From assembly GCF_900637205.1 (NCBI RefSeq), contig NZ_LR134355.1:4898001-4962000 (forward strand): 64,000 nucleotides of DNA, read 5' to 3'. This DNA comes from Mycolicibacterium chitae. GTDB taxonomy: Bacteria; Actinomycetota; Actinomycetes; Mycobacteriales; Mycobacteriaceae. Below, one piece after another: positions 50,043 to 58,856 of this stretch. The notes beneath the pieces were generated by a model, which made no database searches, was not told the origin of the DNA, and saw nothing but the letters and a program-made list of their open reading frames with translations. Position numbers and translations under genes: made by a program. Numbering within the stretch: position 1 is the stretch's first letter; each line of letters begins with the position of its first letter.

Positions 50043-51248
50043 GTGGCTCAGATGAGCACCGCTGCCGACTCCGAACGGGTCGCCGACCTCGCCCGGCAGG
50101 TCGTCGCCGACCACAACCCGAAATCCGTTCCCATCCCCGACTATCTCGGCGCCTGTTACGACGCCGGACTTTCCTGGGTGCACTTCCCCGAGGGGCAGGG
50201 CGGCCTGGGCGTCTCGCGCGGCCTGCAGGCCGTGGCCGACGGGATCCTGCAGGGCGCCGGCGGTCCGGTGCCGCTGGGCCTGAACCCGATGGGTTACGGC
50301 ATGGCCGCGCCGACCATCCGCGAGCACGCCCAGTCCGACGACCTGAAGAAGTCCTGGCTGCGGCCGTTGGCCACCACCGAGGACATCTGGTGCCAGCTGT
50401 TCTCCGAACCGGGCGCGGGCTCCGACCTGGCCGGCCTGGCCACCTCGGCCGTTCCCGACGGAGACGACTGGGTGATCAACGGTCAGAAGGTGTGGACCAG
50501 CCTGGCGCACCGCGCCCGCTGGGGGCTGCTGCTGGCGCGCACCAACCCCGATGTGCCCAAGCACAAGGGCCTGACCTACTTCGTCATCGACATGCACGGC
50601 CCGGGCGTCGAGACCCGGCCGTTGCGGCAGCTCACCGGGCAGGCCGAGTTCAACGAGGTGTACTTCACCGACGCGCGCATCCCCGACGCGCACCGCCTCG
50701 GCGATGTCGGTAACGGGTGGGCCGTGGCGATGACCACGCTGATGAACGAGCGCAGCGCGCTCGGCGGCAGCGGAAGCCGGCGCGGCGCCGGCACCATCTC
50801 CGATGCGGTGGGGCTGTGGGCATCCCGCCCCGATCTGCACACCCCGGTGCTGCGGGACCGGCTGACCCAGCTGTGGCTGCGGTCCGAGGCGCAGCGGTTG
50901 ACCTCGGAACGGTCCCGCGCGTCGGCCGGGGTCGGCGGCCCCGGCCCGGAGGGCTCCATCGGCAAGCTGGTGGGCGCCGAACTCAACCAGCACATCTACC
51001 AGTGGTGCATGGATCTGCTTGGGCCCGAAGGGGTTCTGTACCACAACTACAACCTGCTGGACGAAGAGGATTCCGAGGCGGACTGGCGCGGCCCGGTCCA
51101 GCAGCGGTTCCTGCGCAGCCGCGCGAACACCATCGAAGGCGGCACCTCGGACGTGATGCGCAACATTCTCGGCGAACGTGTCCTGGGTCTGCCGGGCGAC
51201 CTGCGTGCCGACGCCGGCATGCCGTGGAAGGAGATCCCCCGTGGCTGA
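50043..51248 (+). CDS. acyl-CoA dehydrogenase (FadE-type)
   Basis: 401-residue acyl-CoA dehydrogenase with CQLFSEPGAGSDLAGLATSA, GLTYFVIDMHGPGVETRPL and the C-terminal IEGGTSDVMRNILGERVLGLP. Start GTG 50043 or ATG 50052; neither has a ribosome-binding site. It overlaps the next dehydrogenase gene by 8 bp, so the two probably form a heteromeric enzyme as in steroid-type FadE pairs. Substrate unknown. Confidence 0.9.
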   Translation: MAQMSTAADSERVADLARQVVADHNPKSVPIPDYLGACYDAGLSWVHFPEGQGGLGVSRGLQAVADGILQGAGGPVPLGLNPMGYGMAAPTIREHAQSDDLKKSWLRPLATTEDIWCQLFSEPGAGSDLAGLATSAVPDGDDWVINGQKVWTSLAHRARWGLLLARTNPDVPKHKGLTYFVIDMHGPGVETRPLRQLTGQAEFNEVYFTDARIPDAHRLGDVGNGWAVAMTTLMNERSALGGSGSRRGAGTISDAVGLWASRPDLHTPVLRDRLTQLWLRSEAQRLTSERSRASAGVGGPGPEGSIGKLVGAELNQHIYQWCMDLLGPEGVLYHNYNLLDEEDSEADWRGPVQQRFLRSRANTIEGGTSDVMRNILGERVLGLPGDLRADAGMPWKEIPRG

Positions 51249-52395
51249 GTTCACGTTCAGCACCGAGCAGCAGGAGCTGCGCAAGGCGGTGCGCAGGTTC
51301 GCGGCGGACAACTTCGACGAGGAGACGGTCCGTCGCCTGATGGAGTCCGACCCGAGGTTCGACCCGAAGGTGTGGGCCCGTCTGGGCGCCGAACTCGGCG
51401 TGCTGGGTCTGGCCGTGCCCGAGTCCGCGGGCGGTGTCGGCGGCACCCTGGTGGATCAGGCCGTCGCCGTCGAGGAACTCGGCGCCGCGCTGGCCTGCGG
51501 TCCGCTGTTCGGCACGGTGTACCTGGCCATTCCGGCGCTGGTGGCGGCCTCGGCCGGCGCCGCGCGCGATGAGCTGCTGCCCGAGTTGATCGAGGGCCGC
51601 AAGACCGCCGCCTTCGCGGTGGCCGATCAGGCCGGGGCCTTCGATCCCGCCGCGGTCACCCTGACCGCGACCGACGGCGACGTGACCGTCAGCGGCACCG
51701 TCGCGCGGGTGGTCGACGCCGACGCCGCCGACGTCATCCTGGTGGCCGCCAACGGATCCGGCGGCGTGGGGCTCTACGCCGTGGACGCCGCCGCGGCCCA
51801 GCGCACCAACCTGGTGACGCTGGACCTGACCCGCCCGCAGGCCGACCTCGAATTCGCCTCGGCCCCGGCGCAATTGATCGCCGGGCCCGACGAGGCCGAG
51901 CGCGTCATCACCCACGCCCTGCAGGTCGGTTCGGTGCTGCTGGCCGTGGAGCAGGTCGGCGCCAGCCAGCACCTGCTCGACATCGCCGTGGAGTACGCCA
52001 AGACCCGGCTGCAGTTCGGTCGGCCCATCGGCTCGTTCCAGGCCGTCAAGCATCGGTTGGCCGATCTGCTGGTGGACGTCGAGCATGCCAGATCGACTGC
52101 CTACCACGCGGTCTGGGCGCTGACCGACGGCAGCGACGACCCCGCGCTGGCGGCCAGCATTGCGCAGGCCACCTGCTCGGCGGCGTTCAGCCGGGTCGCC
52201 CGGGACGCCATCCAGACCCTCGGCGGCATCGGGTTCACCTGGGAGCACCAGGCGCATCTGTACTTCAAGCGCGCCACCACCGATGCCGCGCTGTTGGGTT
52301 CGGCCGAGCAGCACCGGGATCGGGTGGCGAAGCTGGTGCTGGACACGGCCGCGGTCGAGCGGGTGCCCGAGGTCGCAGTCGGCTCACCCCGCTGA
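51241..52395 (+). CDS. acyl-CoA dehydrogenase partner subunit
   Basis: 384-residue acyl-CoA dehydrogenase. Family segments are AELGVLGLAVPESAGGVG, YAKTRLQFGRPIGSFQAVKH and LGGIGFTWEHQAHLYFKRA, with a Glu at the usual base position. GTG 51241 starts inside the last codons of the partner gene (8-bp overlap). It is similar in plan to the 350-residue protein at 17635-18687. It converges on a P450 gene 25 bp on. Confidence 0.9.
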   Translation: MAEFTFSTEQQELRKAVRRFAADNFDEETVRRLMESDPRFDPKVWARLGAELGVLGLAVPESAGGVGGTLVDQAVAVEELGAALACGPLFGTVYLAIPALVAASAGAARDELLPELIEGRKTAAFAVADQAGAFDPAAVTLTATDGDVTVSGTVARVVDADAADVILVAANGSGGVGLYAVDAAAAQRTNLVTLDLTRPQADLEFASAPAQLIAGPDEAERVITHALQVGSVLLAVEQVGASQHLLDIAVEYAKTRLQFGRPIGSFQAVKHRLADLLVDVEHARSTAYHAVWALTDGSDDPALAASIAQATCSAAFSRVARDAIQTLGGIGFTWEHQAHLYFKRATTDAALLGSAEQHRDRVAKLVLDTAAVERVPEVAVGSPR

Positions 52396-52420
52396 GCTCA
52401 GTCCCGGGATAGCGGGGCCA

Positions 52421-53626
52421 TCAACGCAGAACCTGCACTGGCACACGGTTGTATCCCGCGACGTTCTGCATCTGCACGCGCGCCAGTCCGTCCCACTGCA
52501 CCTCGTAGCGGGGCATGAAATCGAGTAGCCGTTCCAGCGCGATCGTGGTCTCCAGCCGCGCCAGCGCCGCACCCAGACAACTGTGGATGCCGTAGCCGAA
52601 GCCGAGATTCTGCGCTTCGGTGCGGTCGCGGTCGATGTCGAAGAGGTGGGCGGCGGTGAAGGCACGCGGATCGCGGTTGGCGGCGGCCTTCATCAGGAAC
52701 ACGGGCTTGCCGGCCGGGATGGTGATGCCGTGCAGGTGCGCCTCCTTGAGCGTGAAGCGCACGTTGTAGTGCACCGGGCCGTCGAAGCGCAGCATCTCCT
52801 CGACCGCGGCGGGAACCTTGCTGCGATCGTCGACCAGCTTCTGCCATTGGTCGGGGTTCTTCGCGAACGTCACCATGGCATTGCCGAGCAGCTTTGTGAC
52901 GGTCTCCGCACCCGCCCCGCCCAGGAGTGCGGTGAAGCCGGCAACTTCGACGTCGTCGAGGTTCCGGACCTGACCGTCCTCGCCCAAGATCTCAGCGGTG
53001 ATCAGCCGGCTGATCATGTCGTCCTGCGGGTTGGCCCGACGCTCCTGGGCCAGCTGGTAGTAGTAGGTGCCTGATTCGATCGCCGCCTGGGCGCCGGCCT
53101 CGGTGAAACCCATGTTGCCGGGCTCGCGGACCAACGAAATGTCGATCCACTCCCGGACCATCTGTCGGTAATCCTCGGGCACCCCGGCCATCCGGGTGAT
53201 CACCTCGACCGGGAACGGGCCCGAGAAATCCTGGACCACGTCGAAGTTGTGCGGATCCGCTTGCGCCAGATAATGGTCGACGAGCTGTTCGACGGTCTCG
53301 CGCTGCGACTGGATCGCGCGCGGGGTGAACGCCTTGTTCACCAGGCTGCGCATCACCCGGTGGTCCGGGGGATCCATGAAGATGATCACCTTCCCCTGCG
53401 GACCTTCGCCGGCCTGCACGGTGGCCAGGTCGCAGCCTTGGGACGAGGAGTACGTCTCGTGGTCCTTCAGCGCCGCGGCGACGTCGGCGTGCCGGGTCAA
53501 AGCGTAGAAGTCGGATTCCTCGCTGTAATAGACCGGCGCCTCGTCCTGCATCCGCAGGTAGATGTCGTACGGATCGTTGAAGTATTCGTCGGAGAACGGG
53601 TCGAAAACTACCTGCGGCTTGGTCAT
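52421..53626 (-). CDS. cytochrome P450
   Basis: 401-residue soluble P450. The I-helix motif is GGAGAETVT (236-244), the ExxR pair EMLR (277-280) and the heme loop FGYGIHSCLG (343-352) with Cys350. Start ATG 53626 (MTKPQVV) is at a normal distance from the first helix; longer frames cross the neighbouring VOC gene. It follows the VOC gene by 32 bp and a second P450 gene precedes that, all in one direction. No ferredoxin gene is adjacent. Confidence 0.95.
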   Translation of the reverse strand: MTKPQVVFDPFSDEYFNDPYDIYLRMQDEAPVYYSEESDFYALTRHADVAAALKDHETYSSSQGCDLATVQAGEGPQGKVIIFMDPPDHRVMRSLVNKAFTPRAIQSQRETVEQLVDHYLAQADPHNFDVVQDFSGPFPVEVITRMAGVPEDYRQMVREWIDISLVREPGNMGFTEAGAQAAIESGTYYYQLAQERRANPQDDMISRLITAEILGEDGQVRNLDDVEVAGFTALLGGAGAETVTKLLGNAMVTFAKNPDQWQKLVDDRSKVPAAVEEMLRFDGPVHYNVRFTLKEAHLHGITIPAGKPVFLMKAAANRDPRAFTAAHLFDIDRDRTEAQNLGFGYGIHSCLGAALARLETTIALERLLDFMPRYEVQWDGLARVQMQNVAGYNRVPVQVLR

Positions 53627-53658
53627 GGATCTTTCTCGGGTCGAGGGGTGAACGTCGG

Positions 53659-54075
53659 TCAGCCGACCGGCTTGGCCTTGCGCTCGAACGCATCCCGGTC
53701 GGCCTGGGGGCGCAGCGGATTCAGGGCGTAGACCACACAGAATTCCTTGCCGGCAGGGTCGGCCATGATCACCCACTTACCGGGGTGCTCGACGAAGGAA
53801 TCGTCGACCACGGTGGCGCCGAGTCCCTTGAGGCGTTCCACCTCGGCTTCCAGATCGTCGGTGTGGATGTCGAAATGTATGCCCGCCTCGCCGGAGTGGG
53901 CGTTCTGGACCACGACGCGGAAGTCGTCGGAGGCGCCCTCGAGGATCCGGTAGTCGCGACCGCCTCGGGGCCGTAACGCTTCGGCGTCGAGCGCCCCGGC
54001 CCAGAAGTCGGTGGTCTTCTCGAAGACCTCGGCGGGCGCGTCGATCAGGAAGGTGCTGAGCAGTATGCGATGCAT
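53659..54075 (-). CDS. VOC (glyoxalase/dioxygenase) superfamily protein
   Basis: 138-residue VOC-fold protein. Two beta-alpha-beta-beta-beta halves are visible, ending in AGIHFDIHTDDLEAEVERLKGLGA and WVIMADPAGKEFCVVY. The residues in the metal positions (H in GIHFDI, E in KEFCVV) are compatible with metal binding. It lies between two P450 genes (12 and 32 bp gaps) and is probably in their operon. Role unknown. Confidence 0.85.
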   Translation of the reverse strand: MHRILLSTFLIDAPAEVFEKTTDFWAGALDAEALRPRGGRDYRILEGASDDFRVVVQNAHSGEAGIHFDIHTDDLEAEVERLKGLGATVVDDSFVEHPGKWVIMADPAGKEFCVVYALNPLRPQADRDAFERKAKPVG

Positions 54076-54087
54076 GTGGTCCTCGGA

Positions 54088-55266
54088 TCAGGGGACGAAG
54101 GTGGGCATGGCGGCCCAGCCGCGGACCGCGGCTGTCTCGGACGGCACGGCGTTGGGCCAGTCGACCTCCCACTCCGGGAAGCGTTTGAGGATCTCCTCCA
54201 TGGCGATGCGCAGTTCCAGGCGGGCCAGCGCATTGCCCATGCAGAAGTGCGTTCCTGCACCAAATGTCATGTGCCCCTGCTGTTCCCGGTGGATATCGAA
54301 GACATCCCCGTTGTGGAACCGCCGCGAGTCGCGGTTGGCCGCGCCCACCAGCAGCAGCATCGCCGAGCCCTCCGGCACGGTGTGACCGTAATACTCGACG
54401 TCGCGGGTGACGTAACGGGCAAGCTGCAGCGCCGGCGGCTCCCAGCGGAGGATCTCCTCCATCGCCCGCGGAATCAGGTCCGGGTTCTGCACCAGGTCCC
54501 GTCGCTGCTCCGGCACCTCGGCCAGGGTCTTACCGGCCCAGCCCAGCATCCGGGTGGTGGTCTCCGAGCCGGCGGTCGCAATGACCGTCAGGTACAACAA
54601 CAACTCATCGCGACGCAGCTTGCGCACCGTGCCGGTCTCGTCCTCGAACTCGGCGTTGAGCAGGTCGGTCATGATGTCGTCGGACGGATTCTCAGTACGC
54701 CAGTCGACGAACTCGGCAAACACTTCACCGGTGGCCAGCGAGTCGACCTTGTCCTTGTTCAGAGTCTCTTCGCCGTGGTCGGTGATGGCTTGCTGCCGGT
54801 CCTCCGGGATACCCAGCAGCATGCCGATCACGCGCATCGGCATCTGCTCGCCCAGATCGTTGACGAAGTCGAAGTTCCCAGTGCCGACCAGCGGATCCAG
54901 GCATCGCGTGGTGAACTCCCGGATCTGCGGCTCGAGCGCGAGCACCTTGCGGGGCGTGAAGACCCGCGACAGCAGGTTGCGGTGAATGTTGTGGATCGGC
55001 GGGTCCTCGAAAATGAGCGTGCCGGGCGGCATCTCCATGCCCGACTTGATGAGCTCCAGCAAAGCCCCGCGGCCGGATATGAAGGTCTCGTGGTCGATGA
55101 CGCCCTTGTTGACGTCGTCCCAGCGGCTCAGCGCGTAGAAGTCGTGTTGCTCGTTGTAGTACAGCGGCGCCTCCTCCCGGAACCGCGCGAAAACCGGGTA
55201 GGGGTTCATGTTGAGGTCGATGTTGTACGGGTCGTAGTACAGATCGACGTCGGTGGGAACAGTCAT
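54088..55266 (-). CDS. cytochrome P450, first of the two-P450 operon
   Basis: 392-residue soluble P450. I-helix AGSETT at 232-237, ExxR EILR at 271-274 and heme loop FGAGTHFCMG at 335-344 with Cys342. It is a different subfamily from the P450s at 1375 and 52421. ATG 55266 starts MTVPTDVDLYYDPYN. It heads the leftward P450-VOC-P450 unit and faces, across 334 bp, an SDR gene. Confidence 0.95.
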   Translation of the reverse strand: MTVPTDVDLYYDPYNIDLNMNPYPVFARFREEAPLYYNEQHDFYALSRWDDVNKGVIDHETFISGRGALLELIKSGMEMPPGTLIFEDPPIHNIHRNLLSRVFTPRKVLALEPQIREFTTRCLDPLVGTGNFDFVNDLGEQMPMRVIGMLLGIPEDRQQAITDHGEETLNKDKVDSLATGEVFAEFVDWRTENPSDDIMTDLLNAEFEDETGTVRKLRRDELLLYLTVIATAGSETTTRMLGWAGKTLAEVPEQRRDLVQNPDLIPRAMEEILRWEPPALQLARYVTRDVEYYGHTVPEGSAMLLLVGAANRDSRRFHNGDVFDIHREQQGHMTFGAGTHFCMGNALARLELRIAMEEILKRFPEWEVDWPNAVPSETAAVRGWAAMPTFVP

Positions 55267-55600
55267 GCGATCGACTCCAAGAAGTGGGCACGCGGAAAGC
55301 GACTCAGGACATCGGGTTGGCTGCGGGTGCGATTTCCTGAACGCGACGAAATGTGCTGGGCACCTGCTTAGCAGACCCGTTATCGTCCGGTCAAGGATTT
55401 GTCGAGAATTCGACCGCCGTAACGAGGAGTGCGGTGCGCCGGCCAGAAGCTCGGAACGCTCGACACCATGGCCGGAAACCGGCTGGCTGCCAACATATTC
55501 GGCGACTCCCGATTCGAGCCATCCTGGATGAGCCTGCACACCGAGACGCTGCGGGGAGTAGTGTCGCGGACCAGTTCGGTCCACACTGGAGGGAAAAGGC
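55267..55600. other. 334-bp divergent intergenic region
   Basis: No gene seen. Two palindromes stand out: GTCGA-GAAT-TCGAC (55401-55414) and GGACC-AGTTC-GGTCC (55568-55582), the latter just before the GGAGGG ribosome-binding site of the SDR gene at 55601. Either could be an operator for the nearby TetR protein. The short reading frames here look non-coding. Confidence 0.4.
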
Positions 55601-56527
55601 ATGTCTGAGTTGCGTTTTGACGGCCGGGTCGCGATCGTGACCGGCGCGGGCCGCGGTATCGGGCGTGGTCACGCCCTGTTGCTGGCCCAGAAGGGGGCCC
55701 GCGTGATCGTCGCGGATTACGGAGTCGATGCGACGGGCAACGGGACGTCCTCCGCCCCGGCCGACCAGGTGGTGCAGGAGATCAAAGATCTCGGCGGGGA
55801 GGCCGTCGCGTGCTGCGCCTCAGTGGCCGAGGAAGACTCGGCGACGTCGATCATCGACACGGCCATCGACACATACGGCCGACTGGACATCGTGGTGAAC
55901 AACGCGGGCATCCATGACCCGGCGAACTTCGACGCGCTCTCGCTCGGACAGTTCCGCAGCATGCTTGACGTGCACTTCTTCGGTGCGCTCTACCTGATCC
56001 GGGCCGCCTGGCCGCACTTTATCTCGGCCGGATACGGCCGCATTGTGAACACCGTCTCCGAGGCCATGCTCGGCGGCGTTTCGGGCCTGACCAGCTACGC
56101 ATCGGCCAAGGGCGCCGTCTACGGGCTGACGCGAAACCTTGCCACCGAGGGACTTCCCGCGGGCATCCGGGTCAATGCCGTTGCGCCACGCGCCTACACG
56201 CGACTGTCGGCCGACCACTGCGACAGCCTGTCGCAGCTCTACGGATTGCCCGAGGAGAAGATTCAGCAGGTCAACGCGAGCATGCCGCCCGAGTTGTGCG
56301 CCCCGGCAGTCGCCTATCTGGCGCACGAGGACTGCCGACTCAACGGCGAAATCCTCCAGGTCGGGATGGGTGGCGTCGCACGGATGGCTTTCGTCGCCAC
56401 GAAGGGGCTACGCGAGACCGGATTGACCGCGGAAAGTATTGCAGACAACATCGACACCGTGCTGGCCATCGACGGCGCCCAAGTCCCGACCACCGACGAC
56501 ATCTTCGGTGCGCTACGCGCAAAGTGA
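55601..56527 (+). CDS. SDR, multifunctional-enzyme-type paralogue
   Basis: 308-residue SDR with TGAGRGIG (13-20), NNAG, YASAK and the same C-terminal extension as the SDR at 23135-24058, of which it is a clear paralogue (shared LRFDxRVAIVTGxGRGIG and GLPEEKIQ-like extension region). The catalytic Ser position is in NTVSEAMLGG. GGAGGG precedes ATG 55601. It is divergent from the P450 operon and convergent with a TetR gene. It may oxidise a P450-made alcohol or a hydroxyacyl-CoA. Confidence 0.9.
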   Translation: MSELRFDGRVAIVTGAGRGIGRGHALLLAQKGARVIVADYGVDATGNGTSSAPADQVVQEIKDLGGEAVACCASVAEEDSATSIIDTAIDTYGRLDIVVNNAGIHDPANFDALSLGQFRSMLDVHFFGALYLIRAAWPHFISAGYGRIVNTVSEAMLGGVSGLTSYASAKGAVYGLTRNLATEGLPAGIRVNAVAPRAYTRLSADHCDSLSQLYGLPEEKIQQVNASMPPELCAPAVAYLAHEDCRLNGEILQVGMGGVARMAFVATKGLRETGLTAESIADNIDTVLAIDGAQVPTTDDIFGALRAK

Positions 56528-56556
56528 TGCTGACAGAACGCCTTTGAGCAGCGCTT

Positions 56557-57201
56557 TCAACCCTCGGTGAGCCGCGGCCGTTGCCCGGTGAGCGATTGGG
56601 CGTGCTCGAGTATCCGGGCGCGCGTACGTGGCTGCGCGACGGCGAGCAGGCAGATGTCAAAAGCGTGCAGAGCGCCCGCGCGCAGCCCGGCGTCGTCGAG
56701 TTCGCCGGCGGTCCACCGACGTTGCAGATGGAACAACACCATCGCGGCATGCTCGGCCAGCAGAGCCGGTTCGATGTCGTCGCGCAGTGCACCCGCCCTG
56801 GTCGCGGCACCGATCTCCGCGACGATCAGATCCCACCCCGTCCAGCGCACATTGACCAGGTCAACCAGACGATCGTCCATGACGACGGCACGGACCACGG
56901 CCTTGGGCACCTCTGCCACCGTCTTGTCGATCGACACGGCGATCGCTTCCCAGATGCGTTCGATCGGATCTGTCGCCGACAGGTGGTGAACCGCGACGTC
57001 GATGCCGTCCAAGGAACTTTGGACCAGCGCGGTGAGCAGGCCATCCTTGTCGCCGAAGTGGTTGTAGAGCGTGCGGACACTCACCCCCGCTTCGTTGGCC
57101 AGCCGCCGCATCGAAAGTTGCTCGAGGCCGTGCGTCTCGATGTAGGTGCGCGCGGCGTCCAGCACGTGTCGACTCGTGCGCTCCTGAACCCGCGACTTCA
57201 T
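56557..57201 (-). CDS. TetR-family regulator
   Basis: 214-residue TetR-type repressor. The helix-turn-helix QLSMRRLANEAGVSVRTLYNHFGDKDGLLTAL spans about residues 28-59. ATG 57201 starts MKSRVQERTS; the frame upstream crosses the operator region. It is divergent from the amidohydrolase operon, with two perfect inverted repeats between (57250-57268 and 57277-57292), and is its probable repressor. Confidence 0.9.
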   Translation of the reverse strand: MKSRVQERTSRHVLDAARTYIETHGLEQLSMRRLANEAGVSVRTLYNHFGDKDGLLTALVQSSLDGIDVAVHHLSATDPIERIWEAIAVSIDKTVAEVPKAVVRAVVMDDRLVDLVNVRWTGWDLIVAEIGAATRAGALRDDIEPALLAEHAAMVLFHLQRRWTAGELDDAGLRAGALHAFDICLLAVAQPRTRARILEHAQSLTGQRPRLTEG

Positions 57202-57249
57202 GCCAAAAACCCTAGTCAATGCGTCGAGCAGACCGGGCGGGCCCCGATA

Positions 57250-57268
57250 TTTGCCACGATAGGGCAAA
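57250..57268. promoter_or_regulatory. inverted repeat, candidate TetR operator A
   Basis: TTTGCC (57250-57255) and GGCAAA (57263-57268) form a perfect inverted repeat with a 7-base spacer in the divergent TetR/amidohydrolase region, 49 bp before the TetR start. Confidence 0.5.
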
Positions 57269-57276
57269 AGTAGAAC

Positions 57277-57292
57277 ACCGTTGCAAAACGGT
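57277..57292. promoter_or_regulatory. inverted repeat, candidate TetR operator B
   Basis: ACCGTT-GCAA-AACGGT is a perfect 6-bp inverted repeat with a 4-base centre, 95 bp before the amidohydrolase start and 8 bp from candidate A. Confidence 0.5.
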
Positions 57293-57386
57293 CGGTTGTC
57301 GTTTAGCGTTTTCCTTCGAACGCCCAGACCGCCGCCCTGCAGCGGTCTCCGCAGGGCTTCTCCAGCCGCCCGGACGAGGGGAACGC

Positions 57387-58796
57387 ATGTCGCTAGATCA
57401 ATCCGAAACTGTCGGCAGCCTTGCCGCTGACCAGCGCTACGTCACGGTGTCGATCGACAGTCACGTCGGCCCATCGGTCAAGGACCAGCTGCGCCCATAC
57501 TGCGACGCGAAGCACCTCGATGATTTCGACCGTTTCGTCGCCGAGATGGAGAGTCAGGGCCTGTTGTCCTGGCGGTCCTCGGAAGCGAAATCCGGTGCGA
57601 AACAAAGCTGGTCGCTGGGGAAGTCCCAAGCCGAAAGAGGCAAGACGCAGGCACAAAAACTCGAGAAGGCCGAGGCGGAGAAGTTCGGCAAGCAGGCCGG
57701 TATCCGCAACGCCGACCAGGTCGGAGCCCGGTTCCTGCAACGCAGCTACGAGCACAGCCTCGCGCCGGGCCTCCAGGACCATGACGCGCGCATCGCCGAC
57801 ATGGACGCGCAAGGCGTTGCCGCCGACGTCATCTTCCACGGTGGGCTCAACGGCCAGTCGATCCCGTTCTCGACCACCGGCCTGATCAGTTGGGGCGACA
57901 CCGCCTACGACTACCTCGAGAAGGTCGGGGTCCGCATCTACAACCGGTGGCTGGCCGACTTCGTGTCGCTGGCCCCGGAACGGCACGCCGGCATCGCACA
58001 CATCCCGATCTCCGACCTGGACGCCTGCGCCAAGGAGGTCGAGTGGGCGGCCGAGGCGGGCCTGAAGGGCATCAACCTCCCCGCGCCGCGCGGCGACTTC
58101 CCGATGCTCAATGACCCTGCCTGGGAACCGCTTTGGGCCGCCTGCAACGAGACCGGCATGTCGGTCAACACGCACGGCGGCGGCGGCGAGCACTACCCCT
58201 ACGAGGGGCAGGGCGCCCAGATGATGTACATGATGGAGACACCGTTCCGGACCCGTCGGGGTCTGTGGGTGATGATCTTCAGCGGGGTGTTCGAACGCTA
58301 TCCGAACCTGAAACTGGTCCTCACCGAGCAGTGGGTGGACTGGGCGCCGGCCGCGATGGCCGACATGGACGGGCTCTACCACGGCCCGACCGGGGCCGCG
58401 ATCCGCGCGAAGCTGCCGAAGCCACCGTCGGAGTATTTCCGTCGAAACTGTTACATCGGGGCAAGTTTCATGTCGAACGCCGAGGCGAAGCTGTCGGTCG
58501 AGCACGACCTCGTGGACAACGTGATGTGGGGTGACGACTACCCGCACGCCGAGGGGACGTTCCCCGACACCCGCGAGGCCATGCGGTTCACGTTCTCCGA
58601 TATCGACCCCAAGTACACGCAGAAGTTCCTCGGTGAGACCGCCGCGGACCTGTACGGCCTCGACCGCGCGAAACTCGCCGAGGTCGCCGCGCGCATCGGC
58701 CCCACCGTCGGCGAGGTCGCCACCCCCTACACCCTGCCCGAGGATGCCGTCGTCGGCCTCTATGCCTTCCGCACCGGGCCGGGCATCTTCATCTGA
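57387..58796 (+). CDS. amidohydrolase_2-family hydrolase/decarboxylase
   Basis: 469-residue TIM-barrel hydrolase. N-terminal SIDSHVGPS (metal His), VNTHGGGGEHYP, and the late MWGDDYPHAEGTFPDTREA (Asp and His of the metal site) are typical of this family, which includes decarboxylases and ring-opening hydrolases. A lysine/glutamate-rich insertion (about residues 64-112: KSQAERGKTQAQKLEKAEAE) is unusual and probably helical. GAGGGGAACGC precedes ATG 57387. It heads the rightward operon with PhyH, VOC, ligase, crotonase and a second amidohydrolase. Confidence 0.9.
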   Translation: MSLDQSETVGSLAADQRYVTVSIDSHVGPSVKDQLRPYCDAKHLDDFDRFVAEMESQGLLSWRSSEAKSGAKQSWSLGKSQAERGKTQAQKLEKAEAEKFGKQAGIRNADQVGARFLQRSYEHSLAPGLQDHDARIADMDAQGVAADVIFHGGLNGQSIPFSTTGLISWGDTAYDYLEKVGVRIYNRWLADFVSLAPERHAGIAHIPISDLDACAKEVEWAAEAGLKGINLPAPRGDFPMLNDPAWEPLWAACNETGMSVNTHGGGGEHYPYEGQGAQMMYMMETPFRTRRGLWVMIFSGVFERYPNLKLVLTEQWVDWAPAAMADMDGLYHGPTGAAIRAKLPKPPSEYFRRNCYIGASFMSNAEAKLSVEHDLVDNVMWGDDYPHAEGTFPDTREAMRFTFSDIDPKYTQKFLGETAADLYGLDRAKLAEVAARIGPTVGEVATPYTLPEDAVVGLYAFRTGPGIFI

Positions 58797-58856
58797 GCCG
58801 GCTCCGCAACCACCGGTCGATGCCCAATCCCGCTGCCTACCAGGAGTTTATCCACC

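Noticed and set aside
57271..57285. KstR-like box TAGAACACCGTTGCA
   Set aside because: The AAC and GTT half-sites are separated by three bases instead of two, so it does not match the KstR consensus.
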